Positions 26,000 through 34,145 of a DNA stretch of 48,420 bases are shown piece after piece (the stretch's first letter is position 1; each line of letters opens with the position of its first letter). The position numbers were made by a program, and so were the translations under genes. The DNA comes from an uncultured Chloroflexota bacterium (GTDB taxonomy: Bacteria; Chloroflexota; UBA11872; VXNJ01). The notes beneath the pieces are model-generated. The model worked only from the letters and a program-made list of their open reading frames with translations. It had not been told where the DNA came from and did not search any database. Location of the stretch: contig CAJWLF010000016.1 in the NCBI GenBank assembly GCA_913043205.1, forward strand, positions 1 to 48,420. Reading direction: 5' to 3'.

Positions 26000-27568
26000 T
26001 TACCAAATTGAATTCATAGACCAAGCATTTAGAGACCGCACATAGCTAGAAATTCCTTGAGAACGAAGAGACACCCCTAGGCTATCGCTCCTATCAGGAT
26101 ATACGCGAAGAGCCAAGTATTGCCTCCCATTAGCAAAAACTTCCACAATGCTTTTGTCCACAAAAATACTCAGCTTCAAAGTCTCGTCTGATCGCAAGTT
26201 CAACTCTGCAACCTCGGGAGGACGGGACATTACATCCGCTGCTATCGAAGAATGGCTATTATCCAATACAAGCACACTTCGACCATCACCACAGTATCCA
26301 GCTTCCTTGTTCCATCTGGTTTCATGAAACCCTCGACCCCTATAGAAAGCAATTCTAGTAAATTCTTCACATCCCGGTGACCTAAGAACTTTCATTTCAA
26401 CCATCGGAGCTTCATTAGGGTCTATCTCTATTTCTAGTTCAATAGAGTCCCCCTGAATTTCTGGTATCACAACGTCCTGGTTAGCAGGCAGTTCGACTCC
26501 CCCTAAATCCTGGTATCCCCTACGGATGGTCTCCAGCTCAGCAACCGGTTCCATCCCAAGTGCATCACCTTCAACGCTCAAGCGAAACGGCAGGCTCATA
26601 ATTTGGTTCCATCCGGACGTCGGCTTGCCCGGGTTCATGTTGAAGATCACCATTAATCCACCGTTTCCATCCGGTGTTGCGGAGGGGGCATGGAGGCCCG
26701 ATGGTAGCGAAGCTCCATGATTAAACTTCCCACCTTGGGTCACCACGAACTTATCGCGCTCCGTGTCGTAGTCTCCCAGCAGATACTGTCCACCACTCAT
26801 ATGGCTAAAGAACAACAAGATATGTCGATCCCCAATCGGCCAAAAATAGGGGCACGCACCGTCATCCCCAACATGGGTGAATCGGTCATCCTCCACAAAC
26901 GGGTGCAGATATTCCCAGTGTTCGAGGTCCGGTGAGCGAAATAGGTAGTTTGCCCGCACCGGCTTGCCCGCTGGACCCTCCGGTTTCGTGCCTGCCGACA
27001 GTGCGTAGTACGACTCGCCCTTCTTCCAAATGCACGGATCGAACACCGTGTAGGGCAGATAGGGGTCCGCCTTCTGGCCGGACCTCCCCACGGGAATCAC
27101 CGGCTGTCCGGTCACCTTCGACCAGTTCAGCAGCAGTGGATCCGCCGAGGTGGCGACCATGTTGCCTGCCTCAGTCCCGTGATACATCGCGATCACCCGG
27201 TCAGCCTCCACCAAGGTTGTGCCCGAAAAACAACAGCGCTCCGGATCCGGATAGATCGCGTATGGCAAATCTCGCCAGTGCACCAGATCCTCGGAGATTG
27301 CGTGGCCCCAGTGCTGCCTCGGATCCTCCGGTGGATACCCTTGATAAAACAGATGCCAGTTCCCTCTCCAAAAACATAACCCATTCGGATCATTTAAAGT
27401 AGATTCTGGACTTACATAATGGTAATTCGGTCGATATCTATCCGTACTGAGTGCCTCACGTGACTTCTGGAAGCGTTTAATCAGACTGTTTGTAGCTAGA
27501 GCTTTTTGCTGTCCATTCAAATCTGCTGGGAATTTATACTTGGGAACAGCTGATTTATATCCAGACAT
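26000..27568 (-). CDS. glycoside hydrolase family 32 beta-fructosidase
   Basis: 522 aa. The five-blade propeller begins after a short N-terminal extension. STLNDPNGL has the nucleophile Asp, then HWGHAISEDLVHWRDLP, FSGT and FDPCIW (RDP-box equivalent). The acid/base region reads GDDGACPYFWP rather than the usual EC. The C-terminal beta-sandwich has FVDKSIVEVFANG. It cleaves fructose from sucrose, levan or inulin-type sugars; specificity unknown, and no signal peptide is visible. The 26520-27360 part is clearly more GC-rich than its flanks. Confidence 0.9.
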   Translation of the reverse strand: MSGYKSAVPKYKFPADLNGQQKALATNSLIKRFQKSREALSTDRYRPNYHYVSPESTLNDPNGLCFWRGNWHLFYQGYPPEDPRQHWGHAISEDLVHWRDLPYAIYPDPERCCFSGTTLVEADRVIAMYHGTEAGNMVATSADPLLLNWSKVTGQPVIPVGRSGQKADPYLPYTVFDPCIWKKGESYYALSAGTKPEGPAGKPVRANYLFRSPDLEHWEYLHPFVEDDRFTHVGDDGACPYFWPIGDRHILLFFSHMSGGQYLLGDYDTERDKFVVTQGGKFNHGASLPSGLHAPSATPDGNGGLMVIFNMNPGKPTSGWNQIMSLPFRLSVEGDALGMEPVAELETIRRGYQDLGGVELPANQDVVIPEIQGDSIELEIEIDPNEAPMVEMKVLRSPGCEEFTRIAFYRGRGFHETRWNKEAGYCGDGRSVLVLDNSHSSIAADVMSRPPEVAELNLRSDETLKLSIFVDKSIVEVFANGRQYLALRVYPDRSDSLGVSLRSQGISSYVRSLNAWSMNSIW

Positions 27569-27689
27569 TTACGACCTATTCCCCTCTAGGGCGACGGAAC
27601 TTTTCTTGTGTGTTGCTCATTTAACCTTCATCACACAGAATAGAATTGGCCCCCGAATTCATTTTATTTCTTGAATTGCGTATACGGAC

Positions 27690-28013
27690 TTATTGCGGTG
27701 GCTTGTAGTTTATCGAGCCGGCTGTCTTTATCGCACTAAGGCCCTCTTCATAGCTCATTAGTGGAGTGGTTTTTATATTACTTACGGCACCAGATGCCGT
27801 AGCAGCAATTAGCACCGATGCCACCGTAGCATTGTCAGGAGCTTCAGAAATCAAAACTAAGTCATATTCCCCAAAAGCAAAATACAACCCTATAAGCCTG
27901 CCACCAGCCGCCTCTAGAAGACCACTTATTTGTTGGGATCGATCTTGAGGATTTTGCGTCTGAGCCTTCCATGCTTCTGGTGAATAGGACGCTTGAGTCA
28001 GGTAGTAGGCCAT
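27690..28013 (-). CDS. GYD domain protein
   Basis: 107 aa of the GYD family. Starts AYYLTQASYSPEAWKAQ, then the amphipathic helix SQQISGLLEAAGGRLIGLYFAFGEYDLVLI (the GYD-like element reads GEYD) and a Val-rich strand with GAVSNIKTTPLMS. Dimeric ferredoxin-like folds of this type have no known enzymatic role. It sits between the GH32 gene and a tRNA group. Confidence 0.85.
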   Translation of the reverse strand: MAYYLTQASYSPEAWKAQTQNPQDRSQQISGLLEAAGGRLIGLYFAFGEYDLVLISEAPDNATVASVLIAATASGAVSNIKTTPLMSYEEGLSAIKTAGSINYKPPQ

Positions 28014-28146
28014 ATGGAGATCCTCTCGATATTCGATAGATGAGTCTTACTAAAACCACGTGCGGAGCACACAGTATACGATCATTTTATCTGTCTCGTG
28101 ACGCTAATACGAAGTCTTTTTCACTAACCATTAATTGATACATATC

Positions 28147-28233
28147 TGGTGCCGAAGGTGGGATTCGAACCCACACGCACATAAGTGCACGGCGCTCTGA
28201 ACGCCGCGCGTCTGCCAGTTCCGCCACTTCGGC
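28147..28233 (-). tRNA. tRNA-Leu(CAG)
   Basis: 87-nt class II tRNA. Acceptor GCCGAAG/CTTCGGC; the anticodon stem encloses loop TTCAGAG, anticodon CAG. A long variable arm (TGCAC..GTGCG) and T-loop TTCGAAT follow, with the CCA end encoded. Last of three minus-strand tRNAs. Confidence 0.95.
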
Positions 28234-28278
28234 TCGGGCTATCCTTCTAACTATATAAAGCTAGAGCCCAAAAATAAT

Positions 28279-28353
28279 TGGTAGCGGGGGGCGGAATCGA
28301 ACCGCCGGCCAAGAGCTTATGAGTCTCCTGCTCTGCCTCTGAGCTACCCCGCC
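28279..28353 (-). tRNA. tRNA-Met(CAT), elongator
   Basis: 75 nt. Acceptor GGCGGGG/CCCCGCT (one G-T end pair); D-arm GCTC/GAGC; loop CTCATAA, anticodon CAT; T-loop TTCGATT; CCA encoded. It lacks the initiator features (no C1-A72 mismatch, no GGG/CCC anticodon stem). The GGCGGGG...GCTACCA ends resemble known elongator Met tRNAs. The closing pair of the anticodon stem looks mismatched (A-G). Confidence 0.85.
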
Positions 28354-28362
28354 AAAGCAAGC

Positions 28363-28386
28363 AATCCAGGTGGGCCCACCTGGATT
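28363..28386. repeat. 24-bp perfect palindrome at tRNA-Ile2 3' end
   Basis: AATCCAGGTGGG is followed at once by its exact reverse complement. One half is the T-arm and acceptor strand of tRNA-Ile2; the other half is the downstream flank. It can form an alternative hairpin that competes with the tRNA fold or blocks its 3' end. It is not followed by a T-run. Confidence 0.6.
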
Positions 28387-28443
28387 CGAACCAGGGACCA
28401 ACCGGTTATGAGCCGGCCGCTCTAACCACTGAGCTATGGGCCC
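28371..28443 (-). tRNA. tRNA-Ile2(CAT), lysidine-type, no encoded CCA
   Basis: 73 nt. Acceptor GGGCCCA/TGGGCCC; stem GCCGG/CCGGT around loop CTCATAA, anticodon CAT. The D-arm and variable loop resemble the minor isoleucine tRNA, whose C34 is changed to lysidine to read AUA, more than a methionine tRNA. After A73 the genome reads CCT, so CCA must be added by Cca. Its 3' half is part of a 24-bp palindrome. Confidence 0.8.
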
Positions 28444-28565
28444 GACTGTTATACAGCCATAAGAAACAACCTGTTTGTAATCCAACAGGATTCAGGATCG
28501 TATCATAGCCACCACTCTAATGGAGATATCTTCTAGTACCGCATTGAGGAAGATAAAGGATAGAA

Positions 28566-29201
28566 TTGATCACCATGGCCATCCAAATACAACAAGAAAC
28601 ACATACTATTGTCGGAATTAGATTCCGCCGCAGCCGCAAGATGTATTTAGCTGAAGCGAGTTCGGCCGAGCTTTCAATCGGCGACTATGCTGTAATCCAG
28701 ACCAGTACTGGGCCGGAATTAGCCAAGGTAGTGATGAGTGCGACGGAGGGGAGCAAGGCCGGCACTCAAGGGAGGACAGTTGTCCGTCGCGGCACACAAA
28801 TAGACATTAAAAGCCTTCACAGGCAAGTTGATCAAGAAGTTGCCGCCCGAATGAAATTCTTCCGTATAGCAGCAACTCAAGGGCTAGAAGCCAGCGCTGT
28901 ACATGCCGATTTCAATTACAACGGCACTCGTCTTACTTTTCGATTCCGTTGCGATGACCCCAACGCGTCAACAATTCTCAGACGCGATCTAGAGAAAACG
29001 TACCCAGGGTTAAAGTTAATTCTTAGGAATTTGGGTGCCCGGCGCAATACTCAGCAAGGGGCTTGCGGAGGAGGCAGTTGTAGCACATGTCCCTCCAACG
29101 GTTTAATAGATCGGTCTGGCGCAACAGTGCCAGAAGCAGGCCTAGCCTATCCCGGGCAGTTTTCCGGCACACATAGCCATCCTCAGTTAAGTATCAATTA
29201 G
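28566..29201 (+). CDS. PSP1-domain protein (RicT/YaaT-like)
   Basis: 211 aa. The PSP1 core reads VGIRFRRSRKMYLAEA, DYAVIQTSTGPELAKVV, then AARMKFFRIAATQGLEASAVHADFNYNGTRLTFRFRCDD. A C-terminal Cys-rich segment (ACGGGSCSTC) can hold metal, like the Fe-S binding of RicT. RicT-type proteins help RNase Y in RNA decay. The TTG at 28566 has AGGA at 5 nt; ATG 28575 is the alternative start. The C-terminus is longer than the PSP1 core. Confidence 0.85.
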   Translation: MITMAIQIQQETHTIVGIRFRRSRKMYLAEASSAELSIGDYAVIQTSTGPELAKVVMSATEGSKAGTQGRTVVRRGTQIDIKSLHRQVDQEVAARMKFFRIAATQGLEASAVHADFNYNGTRLTFRFRCDDPNASTILRRDLEKTYPGLKLILRNLGARRNTQQGACGGGSCSTCPSNGLIDRSGATVPEAGLAYPGQFSGTHSHPQLSIN

Positions 29202-29327
29202 CTGTCGAATAGAATGGATCTTACTTGGTGTGGTTAGAAACTTTCGGCCACAGGTTAGCCGAAGCCTAACTGAACTGCGTTTGAACATGCCCATGCACCC
29301 AAACACTCCCATAAACTTCCCTCACAA

Positions 29328-30047
29328 TCACACAGGGTTGCTTTTTTTGTACTCCTCATACTCAGCGAGAACCTTATCATTTGGAGGATAGGCTTCGGTG
29401 CTAGCGTAGCCTTCACCCATGACTTTTGCCCGAATAAAGGCCTCTTTGTGCTCAATTGCCGCCCCCTCTATAGCTATATCAGCAGCAATTTCCGGAGGGA
29501 TTACGCACACTCCATCTGCATCCCCAACTACATAGTCGCCAGGTATCACGGTTACCCCACCACAACGAATCGGCAAATCATAATCAGCCGGGAACAGCCC
29601 CCTGTTCATTGCCCCACCATGGACGCCCTTCGTCCAAACTGGTAACCCTACATCCAATATCTGGCCGGTATCCCGGACAGCTCCATCCGCTACTAAGCCA
29701 GCGCATCCTAAATACTGTAACCTGGCCGCCAGAATATCCCCGTACATACCCCCCCCATCAATATCCCCTCCCGCATCAGCAACCAGGATTTCTCCTGTTT
29801 GAATAGATTCCAAAGAAATCCTCTGAATGTTGCCCTCGCCCCCAGGCCTAACTTCAGCCGCCGGGCCACGTAGTGGCAGATAACGAATAGTTCTCGCACG
29901 TCCTACAATTTTCATTTCTGGATCAAGCGGGACAATCCCTTCCATGAATGACCGTCTGGCCCCTCGCACCAACATCTGATTCGACAAAGTCGCAGTAGTG
30001 ACCTTAGCTAACAGATCAAGATTTACGCCATTCTCATCAATTGCCAC
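29328..30047 (-). CDS. RraA-like aldolase/decarboxylase family protein
   Basis: 239 aa. Motifs of the RraA family: LSNQMLVRGARR, a central ADAGGDIDGG and GLVADGAVRD (the aldolase-site Asp/Arg), then LPVWTKGVHGG and PGDYVVGDADGVCVIP. Characterised members with these residues are class II pyruvate aldolases/oxaloacetate decarboxylases (e.g. 4-hydroxy-4-methyl-2-oxoglutarate aldolase). The others inhibit RNase E. The sequence fits the enzyme type. Starts with ATG. Confidence 0.88.
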   Translation of the reverse strand: MAIDENGVNLDLLAKVTTATLSNQMLVRGARRSFMEGIVPLDPEMKIVGRARTIRYLPLRGPAAEVRPGGEGNIQRISLESIQTGEILVADAGGDIDGGGMYGDILAARLQYLGCAGLVADGAVRDTGQILDVGLPVWTKGVHGGAMNRGLFPADYDLPIRCGGVTVIPGDYVVGDADGVCVIPPEIAADIAIEGAAIEHKEAFIRAKVMGEGYASTEAYPPNDKVLAEYEEYKKSNPV

Positions 30048-30138
30048 TAGAGCATCCTCCTTCTAATTCTGTTGCTTATCCATTTAACAGCACCTCGCTA
30101 GTATCACTAAAACCCATATCCCACAACGTGTTACATCA

Positions 30139-30468
30139 TCAAAAAACCCTAGTAAAGAGCAGTACAAAAATCGCCGACAATGCCGAGGCACCGGCTGCAA
30201 CAACGCAAACAAACGTTCGCGATACTTGAGGTTTTTGTTCGAGCTCCGCCGTTCGTCGTTCAAGCCGCTCAAGTTTCGCAAGTATCTTGCGATTCTCGGT
30301 TTCGACAGCGTCGAGCCTATTAGGATTACCTCCATCGGCCCCTGACGGGGCCTTTTTATTTTGAGCCTCGCCCATCATACGTGGCAATTGTTCAACGACG
30401 TTTGACAATACCCGCTCACTGACCATACGTATTACTGCGCTAGATATAAAGGGTAGAGCCAATGCCAT
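30139..30468 (-). CDS. hypothetical coiled-coil, C-terminal TM protein
   Basis: 109 aa, no family recognised. N-terminal amphipathic helix, a Ser/Gly/Pro linker, a coiled coil (NRKILAKLERLERRTAELEQ), then one TM segment (about residues 86-106) at the C-terminus: a tail-anchored layout. ATG with GAGAGA directly upstream. A GC-rich hairpin with a T-run lies inside the coding region, in antisense. Confidence 0.65.
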   Translation of the reverse strand: MALALPFISSAVIRMVSERVLSNVVEQLPRMMGEAQNKKAPSGADGGNPNRLDAVETENRKILAKLERLERRTAELEQKPQVSRTFVCVVAAGASALSAIFVLLFTRVF

Positions 30469-30534
30469 TCTCTCTCATTTTTAGTGTTTAACCATGCAAG
30501 TTTACGCCACATATTACATTCCTATTCACACAAT

Positions 30535-31371
30535 CTAAGTTGCAGGGAAGGCTCTGTCCACATATGCCTCAAGCACATCACTGACCAGCATATGTCCCGG
30601 TGACTCGGTAATCATAAGATCCAATTTTGACTCCATAGCAATCACCTGTGCTGTAACCCCACATGCCCAGAAAACAGGTACCTCCCCAGGCAAAACCTCG
30701 ACAGACGCACCAAAATCTGGGCAACTTAAATCAAAAATCCCGATAGCCTCAGGAGCCCCTGTATGGATAGGCGAGCCGTTCGCCTGTGGAATGCCTCCTG
30801 TAACCCTCACAACTTCTGCAATCGCATCCATGGGCACCGGACGCATATTAACTACTAATGGGCCAGAAAGCCTTTCTGTAGCTTCACAGTTGATATTAGT
30901 TTTATACATTGGAACATTTCCACCGATTTTGATCTGCCGAGCTGAAATTCCCGAACTTACCAGTCGTCGCCCTACAGATAAATTGCTGCCAATACAGAAA
31001 GCCACTAGGTCATCACGCCAAAGTTCAATGATGTCGGTAGGTTGATCAACCAACTCCCCACATCTATATACAGAGTACGATGGAACATCCGTCCTGATGT
31101 CTATTGCAGCGGCAAGTTTCTGAAATATGTAGGATCCTGCCTCGCCACTTTCTAAGATGGGGAATGCTGCACTATTAAGCTCGCAAAACTCAGCAAATTC
31201 ATTGGCGTCACTAGCCGGCAGCACTACTAAATGAGATTGTAAATATCTACTAGCAGCACCAACAGTAGGGGCTATCCACTTGCCACTACGAACAATAGAC
31301 CGAAACTCTGTTCCTGTAAAAGCAGCTGCCGTGCTAGAGCCTGTCGATGATCCTGCCTCATCTAATTTCAT
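30535..31371 (-). CDS. DUF1445 putative hydro-lyase (D-glutamate cyclase-like)
   Basis: 278 aa. The DUF1445 family is clear from YLQSHLVVLP, FCELNSAAFPIL, RTDVPSYSVYRCGELV, LVAFCIGSNLSVGRRL, RPVPMDAIAEVVRVTG, HTGAPEAIGI and CGVTAQVIAM. Members are D-glutamate cyclases or unknown hydro-lyases. It lies 21 nt after the Gfo/Idh gene on the same strand, so probably one operon. Confidence 0.9.
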   Translation of the reverse strand: MKLDEAGSSTGSSTAAAFTGTEFRSIVRSGKWIAPTVGAASRYLQSHLVVLPASDANEFAEFCELNSAAFPILESGEAGSYIFQKLAAAIDIRTDVPSYSVYRCGELVDQPTDIIELWRDDLVAFCIGSNLSVGRRLVSSGISARQIKIGGNVPMYKTNINCEATERLSGPLVVNMRPVPMDAIAEVVRVTGGIPQANGSPIHTGAPEAIGIFDLSCPDFGASVEVLPGEVPVFWACGVTAQVIAMESKLDLMITESPGHMLVSDVLEAYVDRAFPAT

Positions 31372-31392
31372 AGGCGTTCACCTCGACTATCT

Positions 31393-32451
31393 TCACTCGG
31401 TAAGAGCGACCATTCCACCATCTTCCTGAGATCGGTAGACTGCATCAACAATCTGCGAAACCATAAGTGCCTGCTTGGCTGTAACCAAAGGGTCACAATC
31501 TTCCTTAATTGCTCGCACAAAATCTTCTATAGCCATCGCATGCATTGTAGGGAAATCAACATCTTTCAGTTTGCTAGGAACTATATCAATCAACATTTCG
31601 GGAGAATCTTTAAAAACTCTAAGAGGGTGCAATTCAGCTCCGCCTCGCTCTCCCGCTAGGATAACTTTCTGTCTCTCATTATCAATGTTTAATGCCCAGC
31701 TACACTCGAGATTAAAGGTGGCTCCGTTAGCAAATTTAATCATCGCAAATGCAGAATCATCGACGTCAAACTCTTGACTTTTTTCTGCCGGTAGTGCTCC
31801 ATAGATGTCCGTTCTTTTGCCAAATTTACTGTATGCGCTGCCAAAAACGGCCACCGGCTTAGGATGACCAGACAGCCACAATGCCATATCTAAAGCATGT
31901 ACTCCAACATCAATCAAAGCACCACCCCCATTATGGGCCCTAGATTGAAACGTCCCCCAACCAGGGATCCCTCGCCGACGGTGGTATACAGCATTTGCAT
32001 AGTAAATATCTCCAAGATCACCATCCTCAATCATCTTCTTCAAAGCCTGAGCGGCAGGATGGAATCTAGATTGGAACTGAATCGCTAATTTTTTGCCTGT
32101 CTTCTCACTAGCTGCCACCATAGCTTCGGCTGATGGCAGATCGATCGCCATAGGCTTTTCACAAACCACATGCTTACCGGCCTCTAGGGCCGCTATTGTC
32201 ACGTCGCTATGGGCCACTGGTGGGGTGCAAACCGATACCGCATCAATTTGATCTATTTCAAGTAATTGGCGAAAATCGCTCACAGCCATAGGGACACCAA
32301 ATTTGGCCGCTGCTGACTCAGCTCGTTCTACATTTAAATCAGAAACCGCCACTATTTCGACTATATCAGCTAATTTGCTCCAAGCCGGCAAGTGAGCCAT
32401 TTCGGAGATCCATCCAGCTCCAATTACTCCCACTCGTATTTTTTCCGACAT
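31393..32451 (-). CDS. Gfo/Idh/MocA family oxidoreductase (paralog 3)
   Basis: About 352 aa. Rossmann motif GVIGAGWISEMAHLPAW, VCEKPMAID, and GGGALIDVGVHALDMALWLSG with the catalytic-type Asp/His. It belongs to a different subfamily from paralogs 1 and 2. ATG 32451 has AAGGA at 10 nt; a TTG upstream (32469) is less likely. It heads a minus-strand pair with DUF1445 and is divergent from the ROK kinase. Confidence 0.9.
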   Translation of the reverse strand: MSEKIRVGVIGAGWISEMAHLPAWSKLADIVEIVAVSDLNVERAESAAAKFGVPMAVSDFRQLLEIDQIDAVSVCTPPVAHSDVTIAALEAGKHVVCEKPMAIDLPSAEAMVAASEKTGKKLAIQFQSRFHPAAQALKKMIEDGDLGDIYYANAVYHRRRGIPGWGTFQSRAHNGGGALIDVGVHALDMALWLSGHPKPVAVFGSAYSKFGKRTDIYGALPAEKSQEFDVDDSAFAMIKFANGATFNLECSWALNIDNERQKVILAGERGGAELHPLRVFKDSPEMLIDIVPSKLKDVDFPTMHAMAIEDFVRAIKEDCDPLVTAKQALMVSQIVDAVYRSQEDGGMVALTE

Positions 32452-32558
32452 TAAATAAAAATCCTTCAATTTGGTGCTTAGCTCTTATTTGCAATCTGAG
32501 CTACAGTCTAAATGGTAACTGTTTACCGATTAGTTGGCGACATAGGAGCCGGTATTAA

Positions 32559-33506
32559 GTGAAGCATGCAGTAGGCATAGACATAGGGGGCACAAAAATT
32601 TCTGCCGTGCTACTTCGTACAGACGGACAAACCATCAAATATCGTCTATTCAGCACCCCAAAACATGGAACCTCAGCGATCACTGAAGCCATCTCCAAAG
32701 CCGTTACCTCTGTTTGTGAAGACCCCACTTCTCTCAGCGGCATAGGAATAGCAGCCGCAGGCCTTATTGACAGGGGATCTGGCACAGCTATACGCGGTGT
32801 CAACGTAGGTTGGGAAAACATGCCTATCGTAACTTCCCTAACCAACCGATTTCAGGTGCCGTGCATACTGGAAAACGACTGCAACGCAGCAGCTTGGGGG
32901 GAATATCAATTCGGTGCATCAAAGACTAGCACCAGCTCGCTTTTCATAACGATAGGGACCGGCATAGGAGGAGGGATCATTGACAACGGACGCCTGGTTA
33001 TCGGCCACAATGGGTATGCCGGCGAAATAGGACACACGCTAGTGGCCCCCTCAGGCCCAACATGTAAATGCGGCAGTCGAGGCTGTCTGGAAGCTGTTGC
33101 TTCTGGAACTGCCATAGAACGAAATGGTCGCAATTCTAACCCTGATGGAATAGATCCGGACTCAATAACAGCAAATACCGTAGCACAAGCGTATGCAGGT
33201 GGAGAACAATGGGCCTTAAAAATTTGGGCTGATGCTGTGTACCACATTGCCCTTGCTCTTGTATCGGCAAGGCGCTTGCTCTCCCCAGACATAATAGTCG
33301 TAGGCGGAGGAGTAGCAGAAGCGGGAGACGTGCTTATAAGCCCTCTCAGAACTGATTTCGCACGCCTCTCCTCGGATTCAATATCCAATTCTCAGTCTGC
33401 CTCCCAACTACTACAGCCTTCAGCACTAGGAGCAATGGCAGGCGCTATCGGAGCAGCAGCTTTGATCCTAAGCCCCCCCCCAGGCTTTAAAGCAACTCAC
33501 TACTGA
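32559..33506 (+). CDS. ROK family sugar kinase
   Basis: 315 aa. GIDIGGTKISAVL phosphate-binding loop, then ENDCNAAAWGE with the catalytic Asp, and ITIGTGIGGGII. The zinc-site element is TCKCGSRGCLEA, and IVVGGGVAEAG is near the end. Likely a glucokinase-like enzyme for a sugar or N-acetyl sugar; no DNA-binding domain is present. GTG start. A run of nine C lies at 33473-33481, close to the 3' end. Confidence 0.92.
   Translation: MKHAVGIDIGGTKISAVLLRTDGQTIKYRLFSTPKHGTSAITEAISKAVTSVCEDPTSLSGIGIAAAGLIDRGSGTAIRGVNVGWENMPIVTSLTNRFQVPCILENDCNAAAWGEYQFGASKTSTSSLFITIGTGIGGGIIDNGRLVIGHNGYAGEIGHTLVAPSGPTCKCGSRGCLEAVASGTAIERNGRNSNPDGIDPDSITANTVAQAYAGGEQWALKIWADAVYHIALALVSARRLLSPDIIVVGGGVAEAGDVLISPLRTDFARLSSDSISNSQSASQLLQPSALGAMAGAIGAAALILSPPPGFKATHY
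33473..33481 (+). repeat. poly-C tract near the end of the ROK gene
   Basis: Nine consecutive C encode three prolines close to the ROK stop. With one C fewer the frame runs on for about 75 codons to 33709 without a stop. It may be a phase-variable tract, a sequencing slip, or chance. Confidence 0.5.
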
Positions 33507-33755
33507 TATTTCGGTACTCCAGACCACAGATATCGGCACAAAAGTAGGCCCGGAAAAATCCATTACCCTTTGCCATGTTCCCAGCCTGAACGACGTTTCT
33601 GAACTGCTCTTTTTTACTGCTACATTTACGAAAAGCCTTTTAGGTTATATGCAATCTTCTGGATTCGGCGCAATACCCTCTTATAATTGGGACTCGTTTT
33701 CCACATAAATATTGAGGATCCTGTTTCTGATTACCGTATCGAAAGCAACTTTTCA

Positions 33756-34094
33756 ATGCCTACATACCAATACATATGCGACAACTGCCAAACCGAATTG
33801 GAAATTATTCAAAGTTTCAGCGAAGATGCTCTTACTGATTGCCAACAATGCTCGCAAGCGACTCTTAGGAGAGTAATCTCTGCAACGGGAGTCATTTTCA
33901 AAGGTGGAGGCTGGTACAAGACAGATTCTCGCTCAGGGCCCTCAAAAAGCGAGAGTAGTAAAGATTCTGACACAGAGACCTCCAGCGACAGCACTTCCAA
34001 ACCGGAATCTGGGCCTGAAGGAGGATGGAGCTCTGAAAAGTCCCCGGCTACCTCAGAACCTGCTACTTCTAAGTCAACCACCAAGAAAGATTGA
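33756..34094 (+). CDS. FmdB family zinc-ribbon protein
   Basis: 112 aa. The N-terminus MPTYQYICDNCQTELEIIQ, then DCQQCSQATLRRV, is the FmdB zinc ribbon (two CxxC pairs). GGGWYKTD follows, then a long Ser/Lys/Glu/Thr-rich disordered tail. FmdB-type small proteins are of uncertain regulatory function. ATG 33756 gives the family start. The open frame from 33687 adds no domain. A TATAAT box lies at 33682-33687. The gene precedes dtd by 51 nt. Confidence 0.85.
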   Translation: MPTYQYICDNCQTELEIIQSFSEDALTDCQQCSQATLRRVISATGVIFKGGGWYKTDSRSGPSKSESSKDSDTETSSDSTSKPESGPEGGWSSEKSPATSEPATSKSTTKKD

Positions 34095-34145
34095 CGCTGT
34101 TCATGAAAAACCAGAGCCCCAACCCAGAAGATTGGCAACCTGCTC

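Noticed and set aside
26932-27402. 156-aa plus-strand ORF
   Set aside because: Antisense to GH32 in its GC-rich patch, where stop codons are rare by composition.
27576-27620. 14-codon ORF just before the GH32 start
   Set aside because: Has a modest AAGG site but is too short to support; could be a leader peptide or gene remnant.
28261-28485. 74-aa minus-strand ORF over the tRNA-Met and tRNA-Ile2 genes
   Set aside because: It is a translation of tRNA sequence; the RNA genes explain it.
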